NCBI GenBank assembly: GCA_963799365.1
Contig: CAWCWV010000017.1
Coordinates: forward strand, 248,001-312,000
Source of the DNA: Marinirhabdus sp963799365
GTDB lineage: Bacteria; Bacteroidota; Bacteroidia; Flavobacteriales; Flavobacteriaceae
Length of the DNA: 64,000 nt
Direction: 5' to 3'
The notes under the pieces are model-generated. The model was given only the letters and a program-made list of their open reading frames with translations. It was not told the origin of the DNA and made no database searches. Positions 35,827 through 45,098 of this stretch are shown one piece after another (position 1 is the first letter of the stretch; each line of letters begins with the position of its first letter). Both the position numbers and the translations under genes were made by a program.

Positions 35827-36962
35827 ACTTTAGCATCTTTTACAGCTGCTTCGATGACCGCAAACAGTTTTGGACATTGATTTTCTGCGGTAAATTCCGA
35901 AAAAAGCTCCGCGGCCCTAACGCCATCTTTCTCAACTAATGTTCTATTATTATAATATTCCAATAGGGCTTCCGCCATAGCTTCTATATCCAGATAGGGG
36001 ACTATTTTACCGCCCCCTTTCTTTAAAATTTCAGTAGTTCCCACAGCATTCTCAAAACAAATAATAGGTTTTTTGAGCTGTCCCATTTCTATACATACTA
36101 AAGGAAAAGGATCTTCCCTCGAACACATTAAAAAAACATCGGCCTTGTTATAGGAAGAAACTGGATTTTCTAACTCTCCTTTAAAAAAAACATGATTTTC
36201 CAACCCAAGTTTTATAATTTCTTGTGTTATGATGGTGCTATCCTTGTAGGATATCGCCCCAATCCACTCAAAGACTATAGGAAGGTCTGGATGCATTTTA
36301 TGGACATAACGAGCTACTTGGATAAAAACATCACTTCCTTTTCGCCAATCTACTTTGCCTGAAGCTATCACTGTAAAAGAATCTTTGCTACTATTAGTAT
36401 TTATTTTCTCTATGATATCTGAAAACGGATGCACTTGAATTATTTTCTCACGAGGAATGCCCCAAGTAGTTGAGAGTTCCTTACCAACCATTTCAGAAAC
36501 TGAAATAAATTGATCGATTCCTGAAGCTAATTCCCTAAAATTTGGAACCAACAATTTTATTACCGTTGTTAATTCATGAATATGTGCTACTATTTTTGCT
36601 TTTCCAAATCTTTCCTTTATAGATAAAACCAAGGGTACTGCCTTAACAGTATTTGCATAAACGAGATCATAAGATTCCTGGCAAACTAAATTTATGACTT
36701 GCGTTTTATGGTCTTCACGAGCATTTGAAAATAATTTTACATATACCTTCTGAAAGAACGAGACATTTTGATGGACTGGTTTTGAAAAGGTATAATAATC
36801 ATCAGCAACAACTTTGAAACGCTCTTGGAGTGCTCCTTCGCTCATGTCTAATACCGAAATATGGATTGAAGCGCGGTGGTTACGTAGCCATACCAAAAAT
36901 TGCAGCAAAACATAAGGCGCACCAGATCTACTTGAATTATGGGTTATAAAGAGTATTTTCAA
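35823..36962 (-). CDS. GT4 glycosyltransferase
   Basis: A 379-residue GT-B enzyme. ILFITHNSSRSGAPYVLLQF carries the glycine-rich acceptor loop; DLVYANTVKAVPLVLSI and KIVAHIHELTTVIKLL follow. The donor domain begins TVIASGKVDWRKGSDVFI and shows HVFFKGELENPVSSYNKADV and REDPFPLVCIEMGQLKKPII, where the E(x7)E spacing is kept. Complete, with 4-bp overlaps at both ends (ATGA junctions). Donor unknown. Confidence 0.87.
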   Translation of the reverse strand: MKILFITHNSSRSGAPYVLLQFLVWLRNHRASIHISVLDMSEGALQERFKVVADDYYTFSKPVHQNVSFFQKVYVKLFSNAREDHKTQVINLVCQESYDLVYANTVKAVPLVLSIKERFGKAKIVAHIHELTTVIKLLVPNFRELASGIDQFISVSEMVGKELSTTWGIPREKIIQVHPFSDIIEKINTNSSKDSFTVIASGKVDWRKGSDVFIQVARYVHKMHPDLPIVFEWIGAISYKDSTIITQEIIKLGLENHVFFKGELENPVSSYNKADVFLMCSREDPFPLVCIEMGQLKKPIICFENAVGTTEILKKGGGKIVPYLDIEAMAEALLEYYNNRTLVEKDGVRAAELFSEFTAENQCPKLFAVIEAAVKDAKV

Positions 36963-38008
36963 TACATCGTATTTTTATACCAGGTCCTGTTAGAAAAATC
37001 ATCTACAGGGAATTGCTTATAAAAATACACTTCTTTGAGCGTATCAAACAATTTTTTCTTTTTATAATTAAGCCCTAATTTTCTTTTTTTTGTATGAATA
37101 AGGTAATGTTTCCAGAACTTTATGTGCATTGTTTTTATGAATGGCAATGTTGCTTTAATGCGTTTCCAAATAGCTCCATTACCTTCCATTTCTACTTCAC
37201 GAGAAAGTATAAAGTAAAAGAGTTTAAAAAACAATCTTTGCACTTCTAGCTTTAGTTTTTTATGTTTCCTGAATTCTTCGATGAGCATAAAACAAGTCTC
37301 AATTCTATCTTCGGTAATCGCAAGTGACGCACGTTTGTTTATAGTTTCATTGTCATGAAATCGCTGATATACAGCAGCCCTTGGGTCTGAAAATTTAAAA
37401 TAGTTAGGGTTTTGTAGCAAGACCCGGATATGAAACTCCCAATCCTGCCAAGATTGAGTGCCTTCTGTATAATACAGTTTATTTTCTATTAAAAATTTTC
37501 TTGAAAATAAGGGACCGGAAGTATGCCAGACAGGATTTATAGCCAAAAAATCTAGAAGATCACCAGCTGTAGGTTTATCCAGTCTATTCCAGACAAGATT
37601 GTTATCACCTATCTTTTCATAAAATCTTATGGTCTGAAATACCCAAAAATCGAAATCTGGTTTTTCTTTTACAGCAATTATTCTTTGGTGTAAAGTTTCA
37701 GGAGTAAGTAAATCGTCAGAATCAAAAAACAAAACTAAATCACCTGTAGCCATTTCAAGACCTATGTTGCGGCAACTTGGAGCTCCCTTAACCCTTTCTT
37801 TAGAACGTTGCTTATATATAAATCGAGCGTCTACATTTAAAAATTCTGTTACTATAGATTGGGTTTCATCAAAACTACCATCATCTACAACAATACATTC
37901 CCATTCAGTATAAGATTGTGCCTGAATACTAAGCAGTGTCTTCTTTAAAAGAGAAGCCCTGTTGTAAGTAGGTACTATTATTGAAATTAAAAATTGATTC
38001 TTACCCAT
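36959..38008 (-). CDS. GT2 glycosyltransferase
   Basis: A 349-residue GT-A enzyme. FLISIIVPTYNRASLLKKTL, WECIVVDDGSFDETQSIV, GAPSCRNIGLEMATGDLVLF and FDSDDLLTPETL form the donor half; SWQDWEFHIRVLLQNPNYF is the acceptor half. It is closely similar in style to the GT2 protein at 32833, perhaps an old duplicate. The C-terminal 100 residues are very basic and may lie on the membrane. It starts 3 bp after the methyltransferase stop. Confidence 0.86.
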   Translation of the reverse strand: MGKNQFLISIIVPTYNRASLLKKTLLSIQAQSYTEWECIVVDDGSFDETQSIVTEFLNVDARFIYKQRSKERVKGAPSCRNIGLEMATGDLVLFFDSDDLLTPETLHQRIIAVKEKPDFDFWVFQTIRFYEKIGDNNLVWNRLDKPTAGDLLDFLAINPVWHTSGPLFSRKFLIENKLYYTEGTQSWQDWEFHIRVLLQNPNYFKFSDPRAAVYQRFHDNETINKRASLAITEDRIETCFMLIEEFRKHKKLKLEVQRLFFKLFYFILSREVEMEGNGAIWKRIKATLPFIKTMHIKFWKHYLIHTKKRKLGLNYKKKKLFDTLKEVYFYKQFPVDDFSNRTWYKNTMY

Positions 38009-38011
38009 AGT

Positions 38012-38770
38012 TTACCTCATATTGTCCACAACCATATTAGATGCCTCGTCATTTAATCCTTTATAAATAAATATCAAGTTATGGTAAAAATGCATGGAAA
38101 TGATATGCTTATCATAATACGATGGCTCATACCCTTTTTTCAAGAATTCTTTATGGTTAATACAATCCGTAAAGCCTTTAAAAAAATTCATCATTGTTTT
38201 AGGGTTATTAAGATCTTTACTATCACCTCCATAATCTGGCCAATACGATGTTTGTGTATCTTCAATGACATAGATACCCCCCTTCTTTAATTTTGGAAAT
38301 AATATTTTAAAAGTAGTAACAACATGAGCATTTATATGGCTTCCATCGTCTATAATGATATCCAACTCTCCAATTTCTGAAATCATATTTTCTAGAAACT
38401 CTTTATCTATCTGACTGCCTTTAAAAATCTTAATTCGTTCTTCCTGCAGTGAGGTTTTATCTACAATATCAAAACTAAAGATGTTTGCTTTTGGGAAATA
38501 AGCTTTCCACATTTTTAATGAGTTTGCACCCTCGGTAGTATTTTCAAAACCACCAACACCAATCTCGAGCAATTTTATGGGTTTATTTTTATATTTTTTG
38601 AAATGAGACATATAATGTTGCGTATAGTAATGTCCCTTTACTTTATCGGTTCCAAATAATTCACCCAATTTATTAAGATCTGAGCCTTGGTACAAAACAA
38701 TGGCCTTTTTAAACTTTCTTACACGCTTTATGATGCCCCTTTTAAGTTTGTTTAGTCTGTAACTCTTCAT
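38012..38770 (-). CDS. Class I SAM-dependent methyltransferase (MycE/TylE-like)
   Basis: A 252-residue protein. LGELFGTDKVKGHYYTQHYM and IKLLEIGVGGFENTTEGANS followed by MWKAYFPKANIFSFDIVDKT are the marks of macrolide sugar 2'-O-methyltransferases (MycE, TylE) and their relatives in polysaccharide loci. LDIIIDDGSHINAHVVTTF gives the metal-binding D-D and catalytic His, and GGIYVIEDTQTSYWP completes the site. It probably O-methylates a sugar of the glycan, perhaps as nucleotide sugar or on the chain. Fourteen bp separate it from the GT14 gene upstream. Confidence 0.83.
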   Translation of the reverse strand: MKSYRLNKLKRGIIKRVRKFKKAIVLYQGSDLNKLGELFGTDKVKGHYYTQHYMSHFKKYKNKPIKLLEIGVGGFENTTEGANSLKMWKAYFPKANIFSFDIVDKTSLQEERIKIFKGSQIDKEFLENMISEIGELDIIIDDGSHINAHVVTTFKILFPKLKKGGIYVIEDTQTSYWPDYGGDSKDLNNPKTMMNFFKGFTDCINHKEFLKKGYEPSYYDKHIISMHFYHNLIFIYKGLNDEASNMVVDNMR

Positions 38771-38784
38771 AGCATAGCATTCTT

Positions 38785-39648
38785 TTAATTCCTTAACTCA
38801 CGGTCTATCTTATCAATTAACTCCGTACTTTGATCATTAAACTTTCTGGCAAAAAACGGCTCATAGGTTCCATAAGGACTTTTAAAAGATACCGTGTTTT
38901 TTAATAAGGTGATGTGCTTTTCAGTAATCATCGCTGGAGCAGGTTTGGATGACCAATCTGAATACGTTAAATTTCCAACACATTTTTCATTGAAGGTGGA
39001 GTTACCTAAAATTGTTGGAATAAAAGATTCTTCCGGGCACCAAGAACTTTTAAAAAACTTCACATAATTTTTATGTTTTTTAATAAAAGTCAAAATATAG
39101 TCTACAGCATTATTGCTAAGCGCCCACCAAGTAGTTCCGTGGTAAATTTGCGTAAATGGGTATTTCTTTTTGGAATATATTTTTCTTAACAATCGCTCTA
39201 ATGAAGTGAAGAGTTTTGTACGCAATGAATTTTTGTTTCGCCGGTCAAAACCTTCAAAATATATATACTTTATCCTCTCCTCAGGTTTATGAGGGTGAAA
39301 TCCTTTTATTAAATTTAAATATTCAACATCGCACTTTAATTTTTTATGTAGCTCATTATTCGATTTAATGGGATAATCTGCTTCGCTTAATAATACATAC
39401 CGTTCATACTCTTTTTTATGCGCCACCTTCATTAAATTTAAAATTGCTTGTTGATGGGACCAACCACCCCAAGATACAGGTATCCTCTCAATAAAGTGTA
39501 CGTTCAAGAAGTCAAAATCCTTCTCCAAGAAATTACTTTTTTTATCCACGTGGATATAAAACGTAGTATGTGGTCCATTTAAAGACCGTATGAGTCTTTG
39601 TAAATGTTCGAAATTATTATACGCAGTTATTAAATAGGCTATTTCCAA
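38785..39648 (-). CDS. GT14 beta-1,6-N-acetylglucosaminyltransferase-like protein
   Basis: A 287-residue protein of the core-2/I-branching family. IAYLITAYNNFEHLQRLIRS, FYIHVDKKSNF, VSWGGWSHQQAILNLMKVA and YERYVLLSEADYPIKSNNEL are characteristic; GTTWWALSNNAVDYILTFI and SSWCPEESFIPTILGNS follow in the usual order, with PEE as the catalytic acidic pair. Bacterial members occur in capsule loci and add a branching HexNAc or xylose. There is no signal peptide, unlike the Golgi enzymes. It might create a branch point in the repeat unit. Confidence 0.85.
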   Translation of the reverse strand: MEIAYLITAYNNFEHLQRLIRSLNGPHTTFYIHVDKKSNFLEKDFDFLNVHFIERIPVSWGGWSHQQAILNLMKVAHKKEYERYVLLSEADYPIKSNNELHKKLKCDVEYLNLIKGFHPHKPEERIKYIYFEGFDRRNKNSLRTKLFTSLERLLRKIYSKKKYPFTQIYHGTTWWALSNNAVDYILTFIKKHKNYVKFFKSSWCPEESFIPTILGNSTFNEKCVGNLTYSDWSSKPAPAMITEKHITLLKNTVSFKSPYGTYEPFFARKFNDQSTELIDKIDRELRN

Positions 39649-39659
39649 TATAATAATAA

Positions 39660-40826
39660 TTAAAAAATATTATTGATTTCTTTCCCCAACGAAATCTCCA
39701 ATGTAGCTTCGCTAAGAAGCTCATTAAGTTTTTTCCTATTATGTATTACTTCCTCTTTTGTAATTGGTTGTAAGGAAGTAATATTCTCAAACTCTTTATC
39801 GAAGTCAAAAATTACAATACCTATCCCTTTAAAAAAATGATATATAGGGTTTTTATGGCTTAGGTACACTCTGGCTCCCATATACAGCAGCGCAATTATA
39901 TTTCCCAATGCCTGTTGTCGATAACTTAAAAAGATAGCGACATTTATCTCTTGCAAGATTTTATTGTATTCCACCAAGGGAATAAAATCTTCTAAAGGAT
40001 AAAAGGAATCACTCAATAATTCTTCTCCCTTCCTTTTTACAACTGTAATGTATGCATCAAGTCCATAACTTAAAGGGACTACTACCTTAGCATCTTTTGC
40101 TATCGCCATCTTGCTAATTTCGTGAAAAACGTCTAAATGGTTTAATGTTGGAACCCCAGAATTTCCAATCAAAATATTTTTCCGTGTTGAAGATGGCGTT
40201 TCGTTTATATTTAAAATTTGCTCCAATGGATAATGCCAATATTCAAAAAATTTCTTTTTAGTATGAAGTTTGTTCGACAGGGCTTTAAACTCCTCTTGAA
40301 AGGAAGTGCCAATATAATCTATCCTGTCCAGTGCTCTCTCTTTTTTATCTCTTGGATGTTCCTTGGTTGAATTTCCAAACATTGATTTTATCCAGCCTTT
40401 AAGACCTGTTTTTTTCTTTACCGGAATTATACCTGGACTATTCCCAAAATAACGTAGGGTTATAGGAGCATATATTTCTTTTTTTGAAAAATAAACTGGG
40501 TCGTTATAGAGTTCGTATCCATAGCATAACCAAATAGTTTGAGTCTTTTTTGGCAGGTCAAAAAGAATGCTATAGAACCACGAAATAAGGCTATGAAACA
40601 CTACTATGTCCTCTTCACCAATCGCAGTCACCAGTTTTGCTTTTTCTTTTAAAGTGTTTGGTATTAAAAAAAAATCTTCTTGTAAAGTTACATGCTGTAA
40701 GGGTATTTGAGTATCCTTCGTTAAAATATAGAATTTGTTAGGAGTAGCAACAGCTTTTGTAAATTGATAACAGGCCGTATTTATAAATTTCTCATCGGTG
40801 GCAATATGGTAAATGGTGCGCGCCAT
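39660..40826 (-). CDS. wecF: TDP-Fuc4NAc:lipid-linked acceptor Fuc4NAc transferase (WecF/RffT-like, GT56)
   Basis: A 388-residue protein. The C-terminal half carries the GT56 pattern: ILIGNSGVPTLNHLDVFHEI, VVVPLSYGLDAYITVVKRKG, FIPLVEYNKILQEINVAIFL, SYRQQALGNIIALLYMGARV and YLSHKNPIYHFFKGIGI. WecF transfers 4-acetamido-4,6-dideoxygalactose to an undecaprenyl-linked sugar in enterobacterial common antigen. The donor made by the adjacent wecE- and wecD-like genes is exactly its substrate, which makes the call stronger. About 30 residues longer than the enterobacterial enzyme. Its start overlaps the wecE stop by one base. The acceptor in this organism is unknown. Confidence 0.85.
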   Translation of the reverse strand: MARTIYHIATDEKFINTACYQFTKAVATPNKFYILTKDTQIPLQHVTLQEDFFLIPNTLKEKAKLVTAIGEEDIVVFHSLISWFYSILFDLPKKTQTIWLCYGYELYNDPVYFSKKEIYAPITLRYFGNSPGIIPVKKKTGLKGWIKSMFGNSTKEHPRDKKERALDRIDYIGTSFQEEFKALSNKLHTKKKFFEYWHYPLEQILNINETPSSTRKNILIGNSGVPTLNHLDVFHEISKMAIAKDAKVVVPLSYGLDAYITVVKRKGEELLSDSFYPLEDFIPLVEYNKILQEINVAIFLSYRQQALGNIIALLYMGARVYLSHKNPIYHFFKGIGIVIFDFDKEFENITSLQPITKEEVIHNRKKLNELLSEATLEISLGKEINNIF

Positions 40827-41962
40827 TAGAAGTCAAAAAAATTATGGATACTAGCAATAACAGTACTTTGTTCTTTTTCCGTAAGTTCGTAAAAGAAAGG
40901 CAAACGCAACAAAGTATCGGTAAATTTATCTGCATTTGGAAGTGCGACCAAGGGGTTGTTTTTTAAATAAAACTCACTTTTATGCAAACTCAAATAATGA
41001 AACACCGCATGAACCCCGTCCTGTTTAAGATGTGCTATGAGTGCTGTTCTTATTTCTAAAGATGGACAAACCACATAAAACATATGGGCGTTGTTTGTGG
41101 CATAATCTGGAAGGTTTGGAAGCTGAAACAGCTGTTTTTCCTGCAACGGCTGCAATTGTTCATAGTATCGATTCCAAATTGCCTTTCGCTTTTGTTGTAT
41201 GGTGTTCAAATTCTCTAATTGGGCAAAAAGAAATGCGGCTACGATCTCTGATGGTAAAAAAGAAGAACCCGTATCTATCCATCCATATTTGTTTATTTCA
41301 CCTCTAAAAAAAGAAGCTCTATTGGTGCCCTTTTCCCAAAGTATTTCGGCTCGATCTATAAAAGAAGTATCGTTAATAGCCAGCATTCCTCCTTCTCCAG
41401 AAATAATATTTTTAGTTTCGTGAAACGAAAAACATCCCAAGTGCCCAATGCCACCCAAGGGCTTCCCTTTGTAGGTAGCGTCTATCGCTTGTGCAGCATC
41501 TTCAATAACAAATAAACCGTGACGGTTTGCCAGTTTCATTATGGAGTCCATATCTACCGCCATCCCGGCATAATGCACCACTACAATCGCTTTGGTTTTG
41601 GGGGTTATTAAAGCTGCTACGCTTTCCACATCCAGGTTTGGATGATTTTTTTGAGAATCTGCAAATACAATTTTTGCTCCCTCCCTCACAAACGCCAGTG
41701 CAGTAGAGACAAACGTATACGAAGGTATAATTATCTCGTCTCCTGGGGTACAATCAATAAGCATAGCAGCCATTTCCAGTGCATCGGTGCAAGAAGTGGT
41801 AAGCAACACTTTTTTAAAGCCATAAGTTTCTTCAAAAAAACGATGGCACTTTTGAGTAAATGCGCCATTACCAGAAATTTTTCCAGACGCAACCGCATCG
41901 GAGATATAGGTGGTCTCATTTCCAGTTAAAAAAGGCTTGTTAAAAGGGATTAGCGTTTCCAA
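40826..41962 (-). CDS. wecE: dTDP-4-amino-4,6-dideoxygalactose transaminase
   Basis: A 378-residue PLP enzyme of the DegT/DnrJ/EryC1 family. It follows the WecE pattern closely: IPFNKPFLTGNE, SGKISGNGAFTQKC, LLTTSCTDALEMAAML, IPSYTFVSTALAFVREGAK, VVHYAGMAVDMDSIM and GCFSFHETKNIISGEGGML, whose Lys binds PLP. Toward the end come EKGTNRASFFRGEINKYGW and NNAHMFYVV. It aminates dTDP-4-keto-6-deoxyglucose at C4 to give dTDP-4-amino-4,6-dideoxygalactose. The RmlA and RmlB enzymes that make its substrate are not in this window. It overlaps wecD by 13 bp. Confidence 0.93.
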   Translation of the reverse strand: METLIPFNKPFLTGNETTYISDAVASGKISGNGAFTQKCHRFFEETYGFKKVLLTTSCTDALEMAAMLIDCTPGDEIIIPSYTFVSTALAFVREGAKIVFADSQKNHPNLDVESVAALITPKTKAIVVVHYAGMAVDMDSIMKLANRHGLFVIEDAAQAIDATYKGKPLGGIGHLGCFSFHETKNIISGEGGMLAINDTSFIDRAEILWEKGTNRASFFRGEINKYGWIDTGSSFLPSEIVAAFLFAQLENLNTIQQKRKAIWNRYYEQLQPLQEKQLFQLPNLPDYATNNAHMFYVVCPSLEIRTALIAHLKQDGVHAVFHYLSLHKSEFYLKNNPLVALPNADKFTDTLLRLPFFYELTEKEQSTVIASIHNFFDF

Positions 41963-42693
41963 AAATGTTTAATTATATACGTTTTATCAATCTGGTAGCC
42001 AGTTTTTTTATAAAAGCGGCAGGCGGGCTTATTACTTAGTTGTGTGGTTACTACAACCCTTTTAAGACCAAGTGTCTTTGCTTGTTGGGCTACAGCTGCC
42101 ATTAACTGTATCCCAAATCCTTTTCCTTGCGCTGCTTTAGCAACCGCTACTAAGCCTATTTTGCATTCAGCTTGGTAATTTTTAAATGTAACAAATCCAG
42201 CAATCTTATCTTCAATTTTTACTATATAAATACCATCTGCAATAGCTCCTGTTACTGAATTATCGATCCAGCTTCGATACAAGGATTCAAATTCTTTGGT
42301 AGTAAAATATGGGTCTATTTTAAACCTACTCTCATTTCCACTAAGAAAGGCCAATTCATACAATAAAGCACTATTATTCATTTCGTGAAACTCAGTAATT
42401 TCGGGTATTATGTTGTCCTGTTCGTGTTCCAGAATCTTAGAAAATTGAACATATGTTTCAGCATAGCTCTGTGTAAAACCCGGCAACGTCACCTCCAGTT
42501 CTTCCTCTAGAAAAACGTATAGCAATTCAAAGTTTTCCAGAGAAGTTGTTGCTGTAGGAACGGCATTTTTTGGCCACCAAATTTTACCAATTAGTTTACT
42601 AAAAAATTTGGAATCCCAAGCAAGCTTTTCTACTGTCATACCGTTATAATTTATAGGCTCTACAGGTCCTCTAGGCTCGTTTTCGAATGGCAA
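41950..42693 (-). CDS. wecD: dTDP-4-amino-4,6-dideoxygalactose N-acetyltransferase (WecD-like GNAT)
   Basis: A 247-residue GNAT-family enzyme. The N-terminal part has KLAWDSKFFSKLIGKI and SRFKIDPYFTTKEFESLYR, typical of WecD; the GNAT core has IVKIEDKIAGFVTF, IGLVAVAKAAQGKGFGIQLM (acetyl-CoA loop Q-x-x-G-x-G/A) and VVVTTQLSNKPACRFYKKTG. It would acetylate the 4-amino sugar made by wecE to yield dTDP-Fuc4NAc. The start at 42693 overlaps the upstream methyltransferase by 23 bp; a later ATG (NYNGMTVEKL) would remove the overlap, so the exact start is open. Confidence 0.82.
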   Translation of the reverse strand: MPFENEPRGPVEPINYNGMTVEKLAWDSKFFSKLIGKIWWPKNAVPTATTSLENFELLYVFLEEELEVTLPGFTQSYAETYVQFSKILEHEQDNIIPEITEFHEMNNSALLYELAFLSGNESRFKIDPYFTTKEFESLYRSWIDNSVTGAIADGIYIVKIEDKIAGFVTFKNYQAECKIGLVAVAKAAQGKGFGIQLMAAVAQQAKTLGLKRVVVTTQLSNKPACRFYKKTGYQIDKTYIIKHFWKR

Positions 42694-43360
42694 AACTAGG
42701 GTGCTGGGGATGTTCCATAGTTATATAAATAAGTTCCCAATTTTCGGTTACACAGAATTCGTATACGGCATCTATAACCCCATACTTTACAAGCCCTTTC
42801 CAGTTACCTATCACAAAATCGTGCCCCGCTATAATGCCTCCGGGCTTAACTTTTTCACTGTATAGCTGGAGCTCGCACAGGGTATTTTTATAGCTGTGGT
42901 CTGTGTCTATATAAATCCAGTCAAAATAGTGATCTGTGAAGGTTGTGACTACCTTGGTTGAAAAACCCAAATTCATTTGTACGCGTCCTTCAGCAATTTC
43001 AGCAGCAAACTTTTGTTCTACCCCAACCCGTTTTCCTTCATGGTACCGTTCAGTTCCCCAAAGATCTATCAAATGCAATTTTTGAGGCTTTGTATGTTGT
43101 AGGATTGCTTCAGAAAAATCTCCTGTATCTACGCCAATTTCTGCAACTATGGCATTTTTGGGGAGTTGGTTTAAAAGCTCAAATCTGTCAGTTAATGGCT
43201 TTAGGTTTTTAATATGCTGCTGCTCCAGCGAAAATCTGGAATTTTTTTTCTCTATTTTTTCATATTGAAGGGCGTGTTTTTTTCGGAAACCTTCAATATT
43301 GGAAGCTTCTATCTTTTTTTTTAACGACTTTGGAATAAGATTAATAAAAAATTGCTTCAT
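42671..43360 (-). CDS. Class I SAM-dependent methyltransferase
   Basis: A 229-residue protein of the Methyltransf_24 type. NAIVAEIGVDTGDFSEAIL is motif I, LHLIDLWGTERYHEG follows, and FDWIYIDTDHSYKNTLCEL with GGIIAGHDFVIGNWKG give the D-x-D-H and H-D residues typical of metal-assisted O-methyltransferases. The N-terminal 40 residues are strongly basic. Placed between an Asn-synthase-like gene and wecD with close spacing, it is part of the glycan operon. Substrate not inferred. Confidence 0.8.
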   Translation of the reverse strand: MKQFFINLIPKSLKKKIEASNIEGFRKKHALQYEKIEKKNSRFSLEQQHIKNLKPLTDRFELLNQLPKNAIVAEIGVDTGDFSEAILQHTKPQKLHLIDLWGTERYHEGKRVGVEQKFAAEIAEGRVQMNLGFSTKVVTTFTDHYFDWIYIDTDHSYKNTLCELQLYSEKVKPGGIIAGHDFVIGNWKGLVKYGVIDAVYEFCVTENWELIYITMEHPQHPSFAIRKRA

Positions 43361-43372
43361 CTACATTTTGTA

Positions 43373-45097
43373 TTAATTGATAAAATAAAGCTCATAGGTA
43401 AGTACAGCGTGTAAGGCTTTTAACTTAACTTGAAAATTATTTTTATTATACTGAATTGTTAGGTTGCTTTTAAGTTCATAATTTTTTATTTTAACTATTT
43501 TCTCATTAAAAGTTTCATCTAAATATTTCTCCAAGCCCCCTTGTAAACGCCATTTTTCATAGTTTAATAATTCGTTATTCTTGTCCTTTAACCCTAAGAA
43601 TTTTAAATAAGCTTTATAAGCAAAGTGGTGTAAAGGTCTTAATTTTTTATTACTAATATTTAAAGTTCTTCGCTTAGTACTGTCATAATAAAATTTTCCA
43701 AGTTCTGGATAACAATCACTTATCCACTTCAGATACAATTTATAATTATTTCTAAACGATAATGGTATTTGTAAACAAAATTGAGAAAACTCTTTATCGG
43801 TAAAAGGGGCAGCACATTCTGAATATGGATAATTATATTGGTTACCCACTTGAGTAAAGTTAAAGCCTCGATTGTAAAAATTCATTATTTCATTAGATTC
43901 GTGCTTATCCATTTGTTCAACAATTTCAAGCTCGAGTTTTGTTCTATAAGTATCCTTATAATGAGGGTTAGGGTAATTATATTTATAATGAGATCTTTCG
44001 TTATGAAATGTCGAAGCTAAGGTGGCATTCCCTAAGTGACCTGTATGCATCAAACCGTAGTCGCGAAAATCTATTTGATCATATAGTCTAAATACTTGAT
44101 TAGAAAAATAATAACTCAATAATCCTCCGTTAATTTTTAAAGAATCTTCATAGTTCTTTAAATGTTCTCCATCATCTATATAAATTAATGAATGTTTAAA
44201 ATCATATTTTTCAGCTATTTGTTTTGCTATAATACCATCCCAATGACCTTTTGAAGAAAATGTTATGGCATCAATATTTTTATATCCCATATCATATCCA
44301 ACAAAAGTTGTCAATCTTGAGTCTAAACCACCACTTAAGTTCGCTAGTTGTCTGTAACCGTATTCCTCGTTCTTATCATATTGAAGTTTGATAGCCTCCC
44401 TAAACAAAAAATTTAGCTGCTCTACGCATTGACTAAGAGATAGCTCTAATTGAGGAAATGATTTAAGTTGAAAATAATTTTCAATCTTATACCCTTTATT
44501 TAAACTGAATATTAAAAAATCTCCCCCACCTAGTTTTTTAATTTCATTTGCAAAATGATGATCTCCATACAAATAACCAAAACTAGCTACAGAATAAAAA
44601 GCAAATTCATTAACAGTTAAAGATTTATCATTTTGTTTTAAGGTAGACGCTAGATGAAACGCATTTGATCCAAAATAAAATTCTTTTTTTTCTTTATCCA
44701 CCCAGTAATATAAAGGTTTTGATGTTGTAGTATTAGTATAAATTACAAGGTCTTTCTGTTCCTTATCATATAAAACTAATGAAAAATCTCCCTTTAAAGA
44801 TTTTATAAATTCTTTGCCTTGAGTATTGTAAAGTTGCTTTACTAAGTCAAAATTATTCTTTAGTGCTAATTTATCTTTTAATTGCTTGGAATTAAGTAAA
44901 ACTCCGTCAATAGCTATAAACAATTTTTCATCATCTTGAAAAAGCTTATCGTCTAAAAACTTATTGTTTAACTTTCTTCTTATATGAAAATTATCGTAAT
45001 GATAGTCATCTTCCACAAATGGTTTATTTCCGAAGTAATCATACTCTTTTGAGTTTAGATTTTCATTTTCAGAAATACAACCTAGTAAACCTATCAT
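43373..45097 (-). CDS. Asparagine-synthase-like protein lacking the glutaminase Cys
   Basis: A 574-residue protein with both AsnB domains in outline, but it begins MIGLLGCISENENL, so residue 2 is Ile, not the catalytic Cys. The glutaminase fold is still visible (KLFIAIDGVLLNSKQLKDK, KGDFSLVLYDKEQKDLVIYT). The synthetase part has the loop ANLSGGLDSRLTTFVGY and the GHWDGIIAKQIAEKY segment. It therefore probably uses free ammonia or an amino compound rather than glutamine. It is directly upstream of the methyltransferase and one base downstream of the Wzt stop. Base composition is noticeably AT-richer than the genes on either side, hinting at separate origin. Confidence 0.8.
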   Translation of the reverse strand: MIGLLGCISENENLNSKEYDYFGNKPFVEDDYHYDNFHIRRKLNNKFLDDKLFQDDEKLFIAIDGVLLNSKQLKDKLALKNNFDLVKQLYNTQGKEFIKSLKGDFSLVLYDKEQKDLVIYTNTTTSKPLYYWVDKEKKEFYFGSNAFHLASTLKQNDKSLTVNEFAFYSVASFGYLYGDHHFANEIKKLGGGDFLIFSLNKGYKIENYFQLKSFPQLELSLSQCVEQLNFLFREAIKLQYDKNEEYGYRQLANLSGGLDSRLTTFVGYDMGYKNIDAITFSSKGHWDGIIAKQIAEKYDFKHSLIYIDDGEHLKNYEDSLKINGGLLSYYFSNQVFRLYDQIDFRDYGLMHTGHLGNATLASTFHNERSHYKYNYPNPHYKDTYRTKLELEIVEQMDKHESNEIMNFYNRGFNFTQVGNQYNYPYSECAAPFTDKEFSQFCLQIPLSFRNNYKLYLKWISDCYPELGKFYYDSTKRRTLNISNKKLRPLHHFAYKAYLKFLGLKDKNNELLNYEKWRLQGGLEKYLDETFNEKIVKIKNYELKSNLTIQYNKNNFQVKLKALHAVLTYELYFIN

Positions 45098-45098
45098 A

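Noticed and set aside
43373..45097. Metabolic asparagine synthase
   Set aside because: Residue 2 is Ile, not Cys, and the gene is embedded in the glycan operon; a modified ligase role is more likely.
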